Positions 32,353 through 40,183 of a DNA stretch of 64,000 nucleotides are shown one piece after another. This stretch comes from Pseudoxanthomonas sp. X-1 (lineage in GTDB: Bacteria > Pseudomonadota > Gammaproteobacteria > Xanthomonadales > Xanthomonadaceae), in contig NZ_CP083376.1 of assembly GCF_020042665.1 (NCBI RefSeq), forward strand, positions 470,001-534,000, in the 5' to 3' direction. Position 1 is the stretch's first letter. Every line of letters begins with the position of its first letter. The notes below the pieces were generated by a model, which searched no databases, was not told the origin of the DNA, and saw only the letters and a list, made by a program, of their open reading frames with translations. A program made the position numbers and the translations under genes.

Positions 32353-32556
32353 ATGGACACCCGCTACTTCATGACCCAGGACAGCACCGGCGAGCGTCGC
32401 CGCGTGCGCATCCTGCCTTCGCCATCCGGCGGCAGCGACGCCGGCCATCCGCACGACCGCTACGCCCTGGACGACGGCTCGCCGGTCCGCCGCGTGGACA
32501 ACGAAACCTTCCAGGTCATCGGCAGCGGCGCCTACGTGACGCTGGTGCGCGACTGA
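32353..32556 (+). CDS. small hypothetical protein
   Basis: 67 residues. No leader or membrane segment. The sequence is compact and balanced (MDTRYFMTQD, RRRVRILPSP, VDNETFQVIGSGAYVTLVRD) rather than low-complexity, with a purine-rich GGGAGGGACGACACG before ATG 32353, which favours a real gene. An in-frame ATG at 32281 is possible, but its extra 24 residues look non-coding. No family recognised. It stands alone. Confidence 0.6.
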   Translation: MDTRYFMTQDSTGERRRVRILPSPSGGSDAGHPHDRYALDDGSPVRRVDNETFQVIGSGAYVTLVRD

Positions 32557-32922
32557 CATCTGGCCTCGGCGCTTCGGCGCTACTGAGGCTCCTCCGCTGT
32601 CGCGAAGCGAGGGGAGGGTGGGAGGGAGCGCTTCTGCTTTCGACTTCACCGCGAAGGGCGAGCCCTCTCCAGCCCTCCCCCTTGGCCTGCGGCCAACGGG
32701 AGGGGTAAAGCGTCAAGCGCCGTGCGAACGGCGACCCGACCCTCCTCTGGCCTGTAGGGAGGCAGATCGAGGCCGCACACGCCACGCCGCGCCACCTTTC
32801 ACCCGCCACTGCAACGATGCGGTGCGCCTCCTGCCATCGTCCGCATACCCGCCGCTCACGGCGGCGACCTATCCTTGTCGCCTTCGCGCGCAAGCGCCTG
32901 GCATCGAAACGAGGACACGCTG
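32557..32922. other. intergenic region with inverted repeat
   Basis: About 365 bp before gnd. It holds the imperfect palindrome CCCTCCCCCTTGGCC...GGCCAACGGGAGGGG (32673-32705) and a nearby GAGGGGAGGGTGGGAGGG tract (32609-32626). No credible reading frame. Confidence 0.5.
32673..32705. repeat. intergenic palindrome
   Basis: Imperfect inverted repeat CCCTCCCCCTTGGCC / GGCCAACGGGAGGGG with a short loop. A related arrangement (CTCCCTCC...GGAGGGAG) recurs at 39713-39752, suggesting a dispersed family of short palindromes. Confidence 0.5.
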
Positions 32923-33828
32923 ATGGAACTGGGTATGGTCGGACTGGGCAGGATGGGGGCCAACATGGCGCAGCGGCTGGCGCAGGGCGGCCACACGGTC
33001 AGCGGCTTCGATCCTTCGCCCGAGGCGCGCCAGCGCGTCGCCGCCCAGGGCATCGCTCCGGCCGAGTCGCTGCAGGCGCTGGTCGCCGGGCTGTCCGCGC
33101 CGCGCGTGGTCTGGCTGATGGTGCCGGCCGGCAAGATCGTCGATGACACGCTGGATGCGCTGCTGCCGCTGCTGTCCAAGGGCGACATCGTCATCGACGG
33201 CGGCAACTCGTTCTATCAGGACACCTTGCGCCGCGCCCAGCGCCTGCAGGAGGCCGGGCTGCACTACGTCGACTGCGGCACCAGCGGCGGCGTATGGGGC
33301 CTGACCGAGGGCTACAGCATGATGGTCGGCGGCGCCGACGACGCGCTGGCCCGGCTCAAGCCGATCTTCGAGACGCTGGCGCCGTCGCCGACCACCGGCT
33401 GGGGCCATGTCGGCCCGACCGGCGCCGGCCACTTCACCAAGATGGTCCACAACGGCGTCGAGTACGGAATGATGCAGGCCTATGCCGAGGGCTTCGCCAT
33501 CCTCGAGCGCAAGGCCGATTTCAAGCTCGACCTGCACCAGGTCGCGCAGATCTGGCAGACCGGCTCGGTGGTGCGCTCCTGGCTGCTGGACTTGACCGCC
33601 GATGCGTTGAAGCAGAATCCGACCATGGCCGGCATCGCGCCGTACGTGGAGGACTCCGGCGAGGGCCGCTGGACCGCCAAGGAGGCGCTGGACCTGGACG
33701 TGTCCGCGCCGGTGATCACCCTGTCGCTGCTCGAGCGCCTGCGCTCGCGCGAGAAGGACTCCTTCGCCGACAAGCTGCTGGCGGCGATGCGCAACGGCTT
33801 CGGCGGCCATCGCATCACCAGGGAGTAA
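32923..33828 (+). CDS. gnd: 6-phosphogluconate dehydrogenase, decarboxylating, short form
   Basis: 301 residues. Oxidatively decarboxylates 6-phosphogluconate to ribulose 5-phosphate. N-terminal MELGMVGLGRMGANMAQRL is the NAD(P)-binding loop; VIDGGNSFYQDTL, TSGGVWGLTEGYSMMVGG, and GAGHFTKMVHNGVEYGMMQAYAEG with the catalytic Lys are family signatures. The length of about 300 identifies the short GndA/YqeC-type group, often NAD-preferring, rather than the 470-residue enzyme. No pentose-phosphate genes adjoin it. Confidence 0.93.
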   Translation: MELGMVGLGRMGANMAQRLAQGGHTVSGFDPSPEARQRVAAQGIAPAESLQALVAGLSAPRVVWLMVPAGKIVDDTLDALLPLLSKGDIVIDGGNSFYQDTLRRAQRLQEAGLHYVDCGTSGGVWGLTEGYSMMVGGADDALARLKPIFETLAPSPTTGWGHVGPTGAGHFTKMVHNGVEYGMMQAYAEGFAILERKADFKLDLHQVAQIWQTGSVVRSWLLDLTADALKQNPTMAGIAPYVEDSGEGRWTAKEALDLDVSAPVITLSLLERLRSREKDSFADKLLAAMRNGFGGHRITRE

Positions 33829-33840
33829 GCGCGGTTCAAG

Positions 33841-33930
33841 CCCGGCGTTCCCGCGTGAGGCGGGAACCCCTGGCGTATGCGAGAGGAGCCCCAAGGCGAT
33901 GGGTTTCCGCGTTCGCGGGAACGATGGCTG
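33841..33930. repeat. paired palindromic repeats (REPIN-like)
   Basis: Two hairpins between gnd and the transglycosylase gene: GTTCCCGC..GCGGGAAC (33847-33867) and TTTCCGCGTTCGCGGGAA (33904-33921), separated by about 35 bp. The second, followed by CGATGG, resembles the TTCCCGCGTTCGCGGGAA-type intergenic repeats common in Xanthomonadaceae. Paired hairpins are typical of REP doublets. Confidence 0.6.
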
Positions 33931-33989
33931 GGGGGCTGATGGTGCGGCCAACACGCACCGCTGACGCGCGCTGGCCATACTCGCGCGCC

Positions 33990-34793
33990 ATGCGCACGCT
34001 CGCCCTGCTCCTGCTGTGCCTGATCGTCTCGCCACCGGCGCTGGCGCGCACGGTCTATCGCTGCGTGCGCGAGGGCACGCTGAGCCTGTCCACCGCGCCC
34101 GAGCCCGGCTCCAGGTGCGAGGCGGTGCAGCTGGACGACAACGCCGTGCAGACCCCCGACCTGTGGGGGCGCATGGGCGTCTTCAGCGGCACCCTGTACG
34201 AACGCGAGCAGGACGGAGTCAAGGTCTACGGCACGCGCAAGCTGCCCGGTGCGGTGCCGTACCTGCGCTTCACCGTGGCCACGCCGCCGGGCGAGCCGGC
34301 GCATGCCGGCCTGGGCCAGGTCGGTACGCCCAGGCTGGATGCCTGGCCCAAGCTGTTCGCCGCCGCGGCCAAGCGCAACCAGGTCGAGGACGCGCTGCTG
34401 CGGGCCATCGCCCATGCCGAAAGCGGATTCGATGCCGCCGCGGTATCGCCCAAGGGCGCGCAGGGCGTGATGCAGCTGCTGCCGGGCACCCAGCGCGACT
34501 ACGGCGTGGCCGATCCGTTCTCGCCCGAGCAGTCCATCGCCGCCGGCGCGCGCCACCTGCGCTGGCTGCTGCGCCGCTACGACGGCGACCGCACGCGCGC
34601 GCTGGCGGCCTACAACGCCGGCGTCGGCGCGGTGGAGCGCTATGACGGTGTGCCGCCCTATGCCGAGACGCGCGCCTACGTCGACAAGGTCGAAGCGCTG
34701 CTGGCGCGCTACCGGCAGGCGCTGGGCACCGCGCCGCTGCGTCCGGCGGACGCGGTGCCGGTGCCGGCGGCGGGGCTCACGCCTTCGGGGTGA
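33990..34793 (+). CDS. lytic transglycosylase domain protein
   Basis: 267 residues. A signal peptide ([16 protein letters not shown]) directs export. Residues about 20-60 ([23 protein letters not shown]) form a short Cys-containing DUF4124-like segment. The SLT domain (about 120-240) has the catalytic Glu in [27 protein letters not shown] and the [16 protein letters not shown] motif. It cleaves peptidoglycan strands with formation of 1,6-anhydromuramate. Its 3' end overlaps the convergent sugar dehydrogenase gene by 17 bp. Confidence 0.93.
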   Translation: MRTLALLLLCLIVSPPALARTVYRCVREGTLSLSTAPEPGSRCEAVQLDDNAVQTPDLWGRMGVFSGTLYEREQDGVKVYGTRKLPGAVPYLRFTVATPPGEPAHAGLGQVGTPRLDAWPKLFAAAAKRNQVEDALLRAIAHAESGFDAAAVSPKGAQGVMQLLPGTQRDYGVADPFSPEQSIAAGARHLRWLLRRYDGDRTRALAAYNAGVGAVERYDGVPPYAETRAYVDKVEALLARYRQALGTAPLRPADAVPVPAAGLTPSG

Positions 34794-35922
34794 GCTTGAG
34801 CAGGTGCCCGGCGCCGGCGTCCTCGCCGTCCTCCAGCAGGTACAGCGCCCCATCCGGTCCCTGCTCGATCTCGCGGATGCGCTGGCCCATGTCGTAACGG
34901 GCGGCCTCGCGGGCCTGGGTGCCGTCGAACTCCACCCGCACCAGCGTGTGCGAGGAGAGCCCGCCGATGAAACCGTCGCCCTTCCAGTCCGGGAACACGC
35001 TGCCCGAATAGATCACGAAGCCCGCCGGCGAGATCACCGGCGTCCAGGTGATCCTGGGCGCGGCGAACTCCGGGCGGGTGGCGTGGTCGGGGATCTCGCG
35101 CCCGTCGTAGTGGTCGCCGTTGGAGACGATGGGATAGCCGTAATTGGCGCCGCGCTCGATCAGGTTGAGTTCGTCGCCGCCCTTGGGGCCCATTTCGTGT
35201 TCCCACAGACGGCCCTGCGCGTCGAAGGCCAGGCCCAGGATGTTGCGATGGCCGAGCGACCAGACCTGCGCGGCCACGCCGCCCTGGGCGGCGAAGGGGT
35301 TGTCCGGCGGCACGCTGCCGTCGTCGTTGAGGCGGATGATCTTGCCCAGGTTGCTGGCCATGTCCTGGGCCGGGTCGAACTTCTGCCGCTCGCTCGATCC
35401 GATCCACAGCTTGCCGTCGCGGTCGAACGCCAGCCGGTGGCCGTAATGCCCCTGGCCGCTGACCTTGGGCACCTGGCGCCAGATCACCTGGACATCCTGC
35501 AGCGAACCGCCCCCGGCCGCGTCCAGCACCAGCTTGCCGCGCGCGACCGCGGCGCCGCGGGTATCGCCTTCGCCGGCCTCGGCGTAGCTCAGGTACACCC
35601 AGTGGTTCTGCGCGAACTTCGGATGCGGCAGCACGTCGCCGAAGCCGCCCTGGCCGCCGTAGGCGACCTTGGGCACGCCGGAAATCTGGGTCGCCTTGCC
35701 GGTCCTGAGGTCGAACAGCTGCAGCTGGCCGCGCTTCTCGGTCACCAGCAGGCGGCCGTCCGGCAGGAAGGCCATCGCCCAGGGCTCGTCGAAGCGGTGG
35801 ACCGGCGTGGCGGTGAAGGGCAGGGGAGCGGAGGCCGGTTCCGGCGGCGCCGCGCCGCTGCAGGCGGCCACCGCCAGCAGGGTGGGCAGCAGGGCCAGGC
35901 GCAGGCGATGGGTGAGCGGCAT
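34777..35922 (-). CDS. PQQ-dependent aldose sugar dehydrogenase, YliI-like lipoprotein
   Basis: 381 residues. A signal peptide with lipobox VAAC (Cys21) makes it a periplasm-facing lipoprotein. The rest is a six-bladed propeller of the GSDH/Asd family: [87 protein letters not shown]. coli YliI oxidises aldoses with PQQ. No pqq synthesis genes are in the window. The last 17 bp overlap the transglycosylase gene on the other strand. Confidence 0.92.
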   Translation of the reverse strand: MPLTHRLRLALLPTLLAVAACSGAAPPEPASAPLPFTATPVHRFDEPWAMAFLPDGRLLVTEKRGQLQLFDLRTGKATQISGVPKVAYGGQGGFGDVLPHPKFAQNHWVYLSYAEAGEGDTRGAAVARGKLVLDAAGGGSLQDVQVIWRQVPKVSGQGHYGHRLAFDRDGKLWIGSSERQKFDPAQDMASNLGKIIRLNDDGSVPPDNPFAAQGGVAAQVWSLGHRNILGLAFDAQGRLWEHEMGPKGGDELNLIERGANYGYPIVSNGDHYDGREIPDHATRPEFAAPRITWTPVISPAGFVIYSGSVFPDWKGDGFIGGLSSHTLVRVEFDGTQAREAARYDMGQRIREIEQGPDGALYLLEDGEDAGAGHLLKLTPKA

Positions 35923-36126
35923 GGCGCGGGGTCTCGGCGATGCGCGAAGGCGCGGGAACGCGGTTGTAACCGCTGGCCGGCGCGCAGTTGTTCAGGCCGC
36001 GTCAGGCTGACCGGTTCGTCACCGGGCTGCCGCGCGCCCGCCTCAGCTCGACGACATGACACTTGGCACCTTGCGCCGCACCGCGCGTGGTTCCACGCTG
36101 CGTCGGTCCTCGCCAGGAATTCCGCC

Positions 36127-36672
36127 ATGCCAGTCCATGCCGCATCGCCGCTGACGCCGTACCTGCCCATGGTGGCGATCGCGTTCCTGTACTACCGGCG
36201 CATCCGCCGCAGCTTCGGGCGGCAGCCGTGGCGGCCGGTGCGCGCCGGGATCCGCCTGGGGCTGCTGGCGCTGGTGGCGGTGCTGCTGATCGTGCTCGGG
36301 TTCCTGATCCCGCACGTGGCCCCGGGTTTCGCGCTGGGCGCACTGGCCGGCGCCGGGCTGGGTCTGCTGGCGCTGCGGCATACGCGGACGGAGTGGCGCG
36401 ACGGGCAGGGCTGGTACACGCCCAATCCGTGGATCGGCGCCCTGCTGATGGTGCTGCTGCTGGGACGGCTGGCCTTCCGCTGGAGCACCGGCGCGTTCGC
36501 GGGCGGCGCCGCGACCGCGGGCTCGCAGGCCAGTCCCCTGACCTTGGGCATGGCCGCGGCACTGGTGGTGTATTCGCTGGTGCATGTGGGCGGGCTGTGG
36601 CTGCGCATGCGCGCGCTGCGTGGCGATGCGGTACCGCCGGTCGCGCCGCCGCCGCCGCCGACCGTGTCCTGA
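36127..36672 (+). CDS. membrane protein, probable DUF1453/CcdC-like
   Basis: 181 residues with about five hydrophobic segments (YLPMVAIAFLYYRRIRRSFG, the LLALVAVLLIVLGFLIPHVA stretch, ALGALAGAGLGLLAL, ALLMVLLLGRLAFRW, MAAALVVYSLVHVGGLWLRM). The YYRRIRRSFGRQPW loop after the first helix is typical of DUF1453 proteins. Function unknown. It is followed after 9 bp by the CPXCG gene, so probably cotranscribed. Confidence 0.7.
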   Translation: MPVHAASPLTPYLPMVAIAFLYYRRIRRSFGRQPWRPVRAGIRLGLLALVAVLLIVLGFLIPHVAPGFALGALAGAGLGLLALRHTRTEWRDGQGWYTPNPWIGALLMVLLLGRLAFRWSTGAFAGGAATAGSQASPLTLGMAAALVVYSLVHVGGLWLRMRALRGDAVPPVAPPPPPTVS

Positions 36673-36681
36673 GTCGCGCCG

Positions 36682-36870
36682 ATGCTCGACTTCCAACTGA
36701 TCCACTGCCCCTACTGCGGCGAACCGCTGGAGATCGCGGTGGACGCGTCCGCCGGCGATGCCGACTACATCGAGGACTGCCAGGTGTGCTGCCGCCCGAT
36801 CGCCATCGCCCTGCGCCTGGACGAGGACGGCGCCGCGCAGATCGCCGCGCGCGCGAAGAACGACGCCTGA
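36682..36870 (+). CDS. CPXCG motif cysteine-rich protein
   Basis: 62 residues. The N-terminal HCPYCGEPLEIAVD and the later ECQVCCRPI-type motif (EDCQVCCRPIAIAL) supply two Cys pairs that would bind one zinc. The rest is acidic. Widespread small proteobacterial family of unknown function, named for the CPxCG motif. Confidence 0.88.
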   Translation: MLDFQLIHCPYCGEPLEIAVDASAGDADYIEDCQVCCRPIAIALRLDEDGAAQIAARAKNDA

Positions 36871-36925
36871 GGCGAGGCCCGGCGCTGCTACAGTGCCGCC
36901 ACTCCCGCATCGCGCCGCCACCCCA

Positions 36926-37297
36926 ATGAACCTGCCGCTGCATTTCGGCCTGCTCGGCGCCCTGGAAGCCGGGGCCATCGCCTTCCTCATCGGCCTGCTG
37001 GTGTACGCGGCCTGGCATGCCATCGCGGCGCGGACCGGCCTGCATCCTTCCCACGCCATCGGCTGGAGCTGTGTCATCGCCGTGGCGATCGGCGCGGGCA
37101 TCGACGCCTGGCACCTGTTCTCGCTGGGCGTGGTCAAGCTGGAGTCGCCGGTATATGCGCGCACGGCCCTGCAGCGCATCCACGATCCGGACGCGCTGGG
37201 GACGCGCGTGGCGCTGGAGGCGATCGGCGCGGTGGTCGGCGTGGTGCTCTCGCGCCTGGGGTTCAGCGCGCGTTCCTCGGCGCGGGACCCCGCCTGA
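36926..37297 (+). CDS. small membrane protein, function unknown
   Basis: 123 residues. Three hydrophobic helices are visible: LLGALEAGAIAFLIGLLVYA, HAIGWSCVIAVAIGAGID and ALEAIGAVVGVVLSRLGF. No family recognised. Starts 56 bp after the CPXCG gene on the same strand. The coding call rests on clean hydrophobic periodicity and the absence of any competing frame. Confidence 0.65.
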   Translation: MNLPLHFGLLGALEAGAIAFLIGLLVYAAWHAIAARTGLHPSHAIGWSCVIAVAIGAGIDAWHLFSLGVVKLESPVYARTALQRIHDPDALGTRVALEAIGAVVGVVLSRLGFSARSSARDPA

Positions 37298-37526
37298 GCC
37301 GCATCGCGGGTCGCCTGGGCGCCAAGTCCGTCACGCGATCAACGCCTGCCTGACATCCTGCCTACATGCGGCTAACGACCGGCCTAACGCGTCGCGCCGC
37401 GCAGGAGGTTAACCCGATGTCGGTAACGCTTCGCACCACCGGCGGAGTTCATGCCGCGCCGCGCAGGGTGGCGTCCATGCGCCGATGAAAGGGCGCATGC
37501 CCCGTTGCAGAAGAGGTAGATCGCGC

Positions 37527-37877
37527 ATGAAGCGTCTTCGATTCCACACACCCTGGCTGGCCATGCTGGCCTGCGGCGTCCTGGCCGCGCCGGCATGGGC
37601 GCAGTCGCAGCCATCATCGCCGCAGCAGTCGGCCCTGCCGCCGGCCGCGGACGTCGCGGCCCCGGCCAGCGCGCCGCGACAGCAGCGCTGGGACGATCTG
37701 GACGGCAACCACGACGGCAGCATCAGCAAGGCCGAGGCGTCCGCCAACCCCGGGCTCTCGCAGGTCTTCGACCAGGTCGACACCAATGCCGATGGCGCGG
37801 TCTCGCTGGACGAATACAAGGCGTTCGTGGCCAAGCACTATGGGGCCGGTGCCGGCGAGGCCTCGCCAGGCAGATAG
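37527..37877 (+). CDS. EF-hand domain protein, exported
   Basis: 116 residues. Signal peptide to about residue 26 (LAMLACGVLAAPAWAQ). After a Pro/Ala linker come two EF-hand loops: DLDGNHDGSISKAEA and DTNADGAVSLDEY, each with the D-x-[DN]-x-D-G-x-[IV]-S-x-x-E pattern for calcium. Likely a periplasmic calcium-binding protein; role unknown. AAGAGG upstream may be its ribosome site. Confidence 0.88.
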   Translation: MKRLRFHTPWLAMLACGVLAAPAWAQSQPSSPQQSALPPAADVAAPASAPRQQRWDDLDGNHDGSISKAEASANPGLSQVFDQVDTNADGAVSLDEYKAFVAKHYGAGAGEASPGR

Positions 37878-38077
37878 TTCGGCCATTCCCTTGACCCTGG
37901 CGGTGAGGGAAATCCATACGCCGTCGCGCTTTCCGCTTGACCGCGGCGTGAAGACGGCGTTTCATGCGCGAGAGGCGCCGCCTTCACGGGTGCCTGGTCG
38001 CACCTCACCTGTCTTGCCCACCCCCTCGCGCCCGTGCGCCACCCGCGCACGGCGTCCCGCATCCAAGGAGTTTTCTG

Positions 38078-38353
38078 ATGAAGATCCGCAACACGCTGCT
38101 GGCTTCGGCCGCCCTGACCGCCGCTTTCGCCCTGACCGCCTGCGGCCCGAAGGCGGACGAGACCGCCCCGGCCGACAGCACCCCGGCCGCCACGACTCCG
38201 GTGGAGTCCACCACCGCCCCGGCCGAGACCTCCACCCCGACCGAGACGACCACCCCGGCCGAGACCTCGGCTCCGGCGGAGACCACCATGCCGGCCGAGA
38301 CCACCGCCCCGGCCGAAACCACCACGCCGCCGGAAAGCAAGCCGGCCGCCTGA
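38078..38353 (+). CDS. lipoprotein with Thr/Pro/Ala/Glu repeat tail
   Basis: 91 residues. Signal peptide and lipobox LTAC (Cys22). The mature part is almost only Thr, Pro, Ala and Glu, built from imperfect repeats of about six residues (TTTPAE, TSAPAE, TTMPAE, TTAPAE, TTTPPE). AAGGAG at 38065-38070 is a strong ribosome site. It probably forms a flexible envelope tether or spacer (inference). Followed by a clear terminator. The matching G+C-rich DNA repeat could vary in copy number. Confidence 0.82.
   Translation: MKIRNTLLASAALTAAFALTACGPKADETAPADSTPAATTPVESTTAPAETSTPTETTTPAETSAPAETTMPAETTAPAETTTPPESKPAA
38200..38335 (+). repeat. imperfect 18-bp tandem repeat inside lipoprotein gene
   Basis: Tandem copies of a unit close to ACCACCCCGGCCGAGACC, encoding the (T-T-x-P-A-E) repeats. 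Copies differ mainly at one or two codons. Confidence 0.7.
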
Positions 38354-38405
38354 TCGCAGGCGCCCGCCCGGCCGGCGTATCGCCGTCCGGGCGACGGTAG
38401 ACAGA

Positions 38406-38437
38406 ACGGGCGACCCTCGCGGGTCGCCCGTTTCGTT
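38406..38437 (+). terminator. terminator after repeat lipoprotein gene
   Basis: ACGGGCGACCC, loop TCGC, GGGTCGCCCGT, then TTCGTTT. About 50 nt after the stop codon. Confidence 0.8.
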
Positions 38438-38480
38438 TGGGCCTCGCTATCCTGTGCAGCCCATGCATGCAGGAGTGGCC

Positions 38481-39206
38481 ATGCCACGGATCGACTGGGT
38501 CGGCTTCGACGGCGATGACACGCTGTGGAAGAGCGAGGACTACTACCGCGCGGCCGAGGCGGCGTTCGAACAGATCATCGGCCACTACATCGACCTGGCC
38601 GACCGCCGCACCCAGCAGCACCTGCTGGCGGTCGAACGGCGCAACCTGCGCGTGTTCGGCTACGGCGTCAAAGGCATGACCCTGTCGATGATCGAGGCGG
38701 CCATCGAGCTGACCGGCCAGCGCATCAGCACGCGGCATATCCAGGACATCCTTGCCATCGGCCGGGCCACGCTGGACCATCCGGTGGACCTGCTCGACGG
38801 CATCCGTCCGGCGGTGGAGGCCATCGCCGCGCGCCACCGTATCGTGCTGATCACCAAGGGCGACCTGTTCCACCAGGAAGCCAAGATCGTGCAGTCCGGG
38901 CTGTCGGACCTGTTCCACCGCATCGAGGTGGTCTCGGAGAAGGACACGCCGACCTACCAGCGCGTGCTCGACGAACTGGACGTGGCGCCCGAGCGGTTCG
39001 CCATGATCGGCAATTCGCTGCGCTCGGACATCGCGCCGGTGGTGGGCCTGGGCGGCTGGGGCATCCACATGCCCTACCACGTCACCTGGGCGCACGAGGC
39101 CGAGCACGACCTGGCCGAGAACACCCCGCGCCTGCTGCAGGTGCAGGACGCGCGCGAACTGCCCGGCGCGCTGGCCCGGATCGAGTCGGGCCTGGAAGCG
39201 CCATGA
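38481..39206 (+). CDS. HAD-family hydrolase
   Basis: 241 residues. Motif I is GFDGDDTLW (Asp nucleophile and general acid), motif II is VLITKGD, and motif III/IV is the Lys in SEKDTPTY with MIGNSLRSDIAP. This is a haloacid-dehalogenase phosphatase with an alpha-helical cap between motifs I and II. Substrate unknown. AGGAG at 38471-38475 selects ATG 38481 over two earlier ATGs. Its stop overlaps the start of the next gene. Confidence 0.88.
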   Translation: MPRIDWVGFDGDDTLWKSEDYYRAAEAAFEQIIGHYIDLADRRTQQHLLAVERRNLRVFGYGVKGMTLSMIEAAIELTGQRISTRHIQDILAIGRATLDHPVDLLDGIRPAVEAIAARHRIVLITKGDLFHQEAKIVQSGLSDLFHRIEVVSEKDTPTYQRVLDELDVAPERFAMIGNSLRSDIAPVVGLGGWGIHMPYHVTWAHEAEHDLAENTPRLLQVQDARELPGALARIESGLEAP

Positions 39207-39673
39207 GGCGGCGCGCGCTGGTCTGCGCCGCGGCGCTGCTGGCCATGCCCGCCATGGCCCAGCAGACCCCGGCGCAGCCGCAGGCCGCGTCAGCCCCCTC
39301 GCCGATCTACACGCCGGACACCGGCGATGCCTGGATCGATGCGCGCCTGCGCGACCTGGGCGCCTATGCGCCGCGCTATCCCGATGCCTTCGTCGACGAG
39401 ATCGCGCGCTACCTGGACGTGCCGCGCGCGTATGTCGTCGCGCTGGGACAGCAGCCGAACTGGGCGCCGGGCGACGTCTACTACGCCTGCGCCCTGGCCA
39501 AGGCGCTGGCCCAGCCGTGCCGCGCGGTGGTCCGCGCCCGCGCCCAGGACGCCAGCGACGGCTGGCAGGGCGTCGCCCAGCGCCTGGCCGGCAAGGGCAA
39601 GCCGCTTCCCCACCGCGCCGTGCGCACCCTGCTGCGCACCAGCTACGCCCACTGGGCGCGGCCGCTGGACTGA
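39203..39673 (+). CDS. small exported protein, function unknown
   Basis: 156 residues. A signal peptide (RALVCAAALLAMPAMAQQ) indicates export. The mature part (DAWIDARLRDLGAYAPRYPD, then DEIARYLDVPRAYVVALG and YYACALAKALAQPCRAVVRA) is regular and helical, with a Cys pair. I recognise the style of a conserved Xanthomonadaceae hypothetical protein but no named domain. ATG overlaps the HAD stop (ATGA), so translation is coupled. Confidence 0.75.
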   Translation: MRRRALVCAAALLAMPAMAQQTPAQPQAASAPSPIYTPDTGDAWIDARLRDLGAYAPRYPDAFVDEIARYLDVPRAYVVALGQQPNWAPGDVYYACALAKALAQPCRAVVRARAQDASDGWQGVAQRLAGKGKPLPHRAVRTLLRTSYAHWARPLD

Positions 39674-40183
39674 GCGGGCACGAGGGCGGCCTTCGCCCGC
39701 GTGCGCGGAGGGCTCCCTCCCGCATCCCGGCGCGGCCGCGCGAGGAGGGAGGGGTGCACACGATCAATCGGATGGGCACCTGGCTCACGCCCAGGCCGGG
39801 CCGTGAGGCGAGACGACCGCTTGATGCTCTCCCTCGCGTCATCGACGGGCGCCTGTGTCGCACGCTCTCGAAGCCTGGATCGCGGACGTGACGCTTCCCA
39901 CCCGGCGACCTGTGCGCTGCGGACCGCGTGCCGTCCGCGAAGCGGGCCAGCGCCCGGCGCTTGGTGCGTGTGCCGCTGGCTGTGTTCAGACCAGCGCGCA
40001 TCCGATCGCGCGTGCAAACCCCCGCCGGGATGCAACGTTGCTTCCGGTCGTATACCCGCGGCGCAACGAACTTCGCCGGGGCGATCATTGAACGGGTGAG
40101 GGGAGCCGATAGGCTGGATTCGTCGTCCACACGCGGGTTCCGCGCCGCCTGTGTCGGCCTTTTCCCGCGATGTGAGGTTGCCT
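39674..40183. other. intergenic region upstream of the iac operon
   Basis: About 510 bp. Contains a CTCCCTCC...GGAGGGAG palindrome (39713-39752) near the left end and the perfect palindrome GCAACGTTGC at 40032-40041. No frame shows a domain. It must hold the promoter of the twelve-gene operon if transcription starts here. Confidence 0.5.
40032..40041. promoter_or_regulatory. perfect palindrome, candidate operator of the iac operon
   Basis: GCAACGTTGC, 143 bp before the chosen start of the first gene. MarR-type regulators of iac operons elsewhere bind short palindromes; the match in position is only suggestive. Confidence 0.2.
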
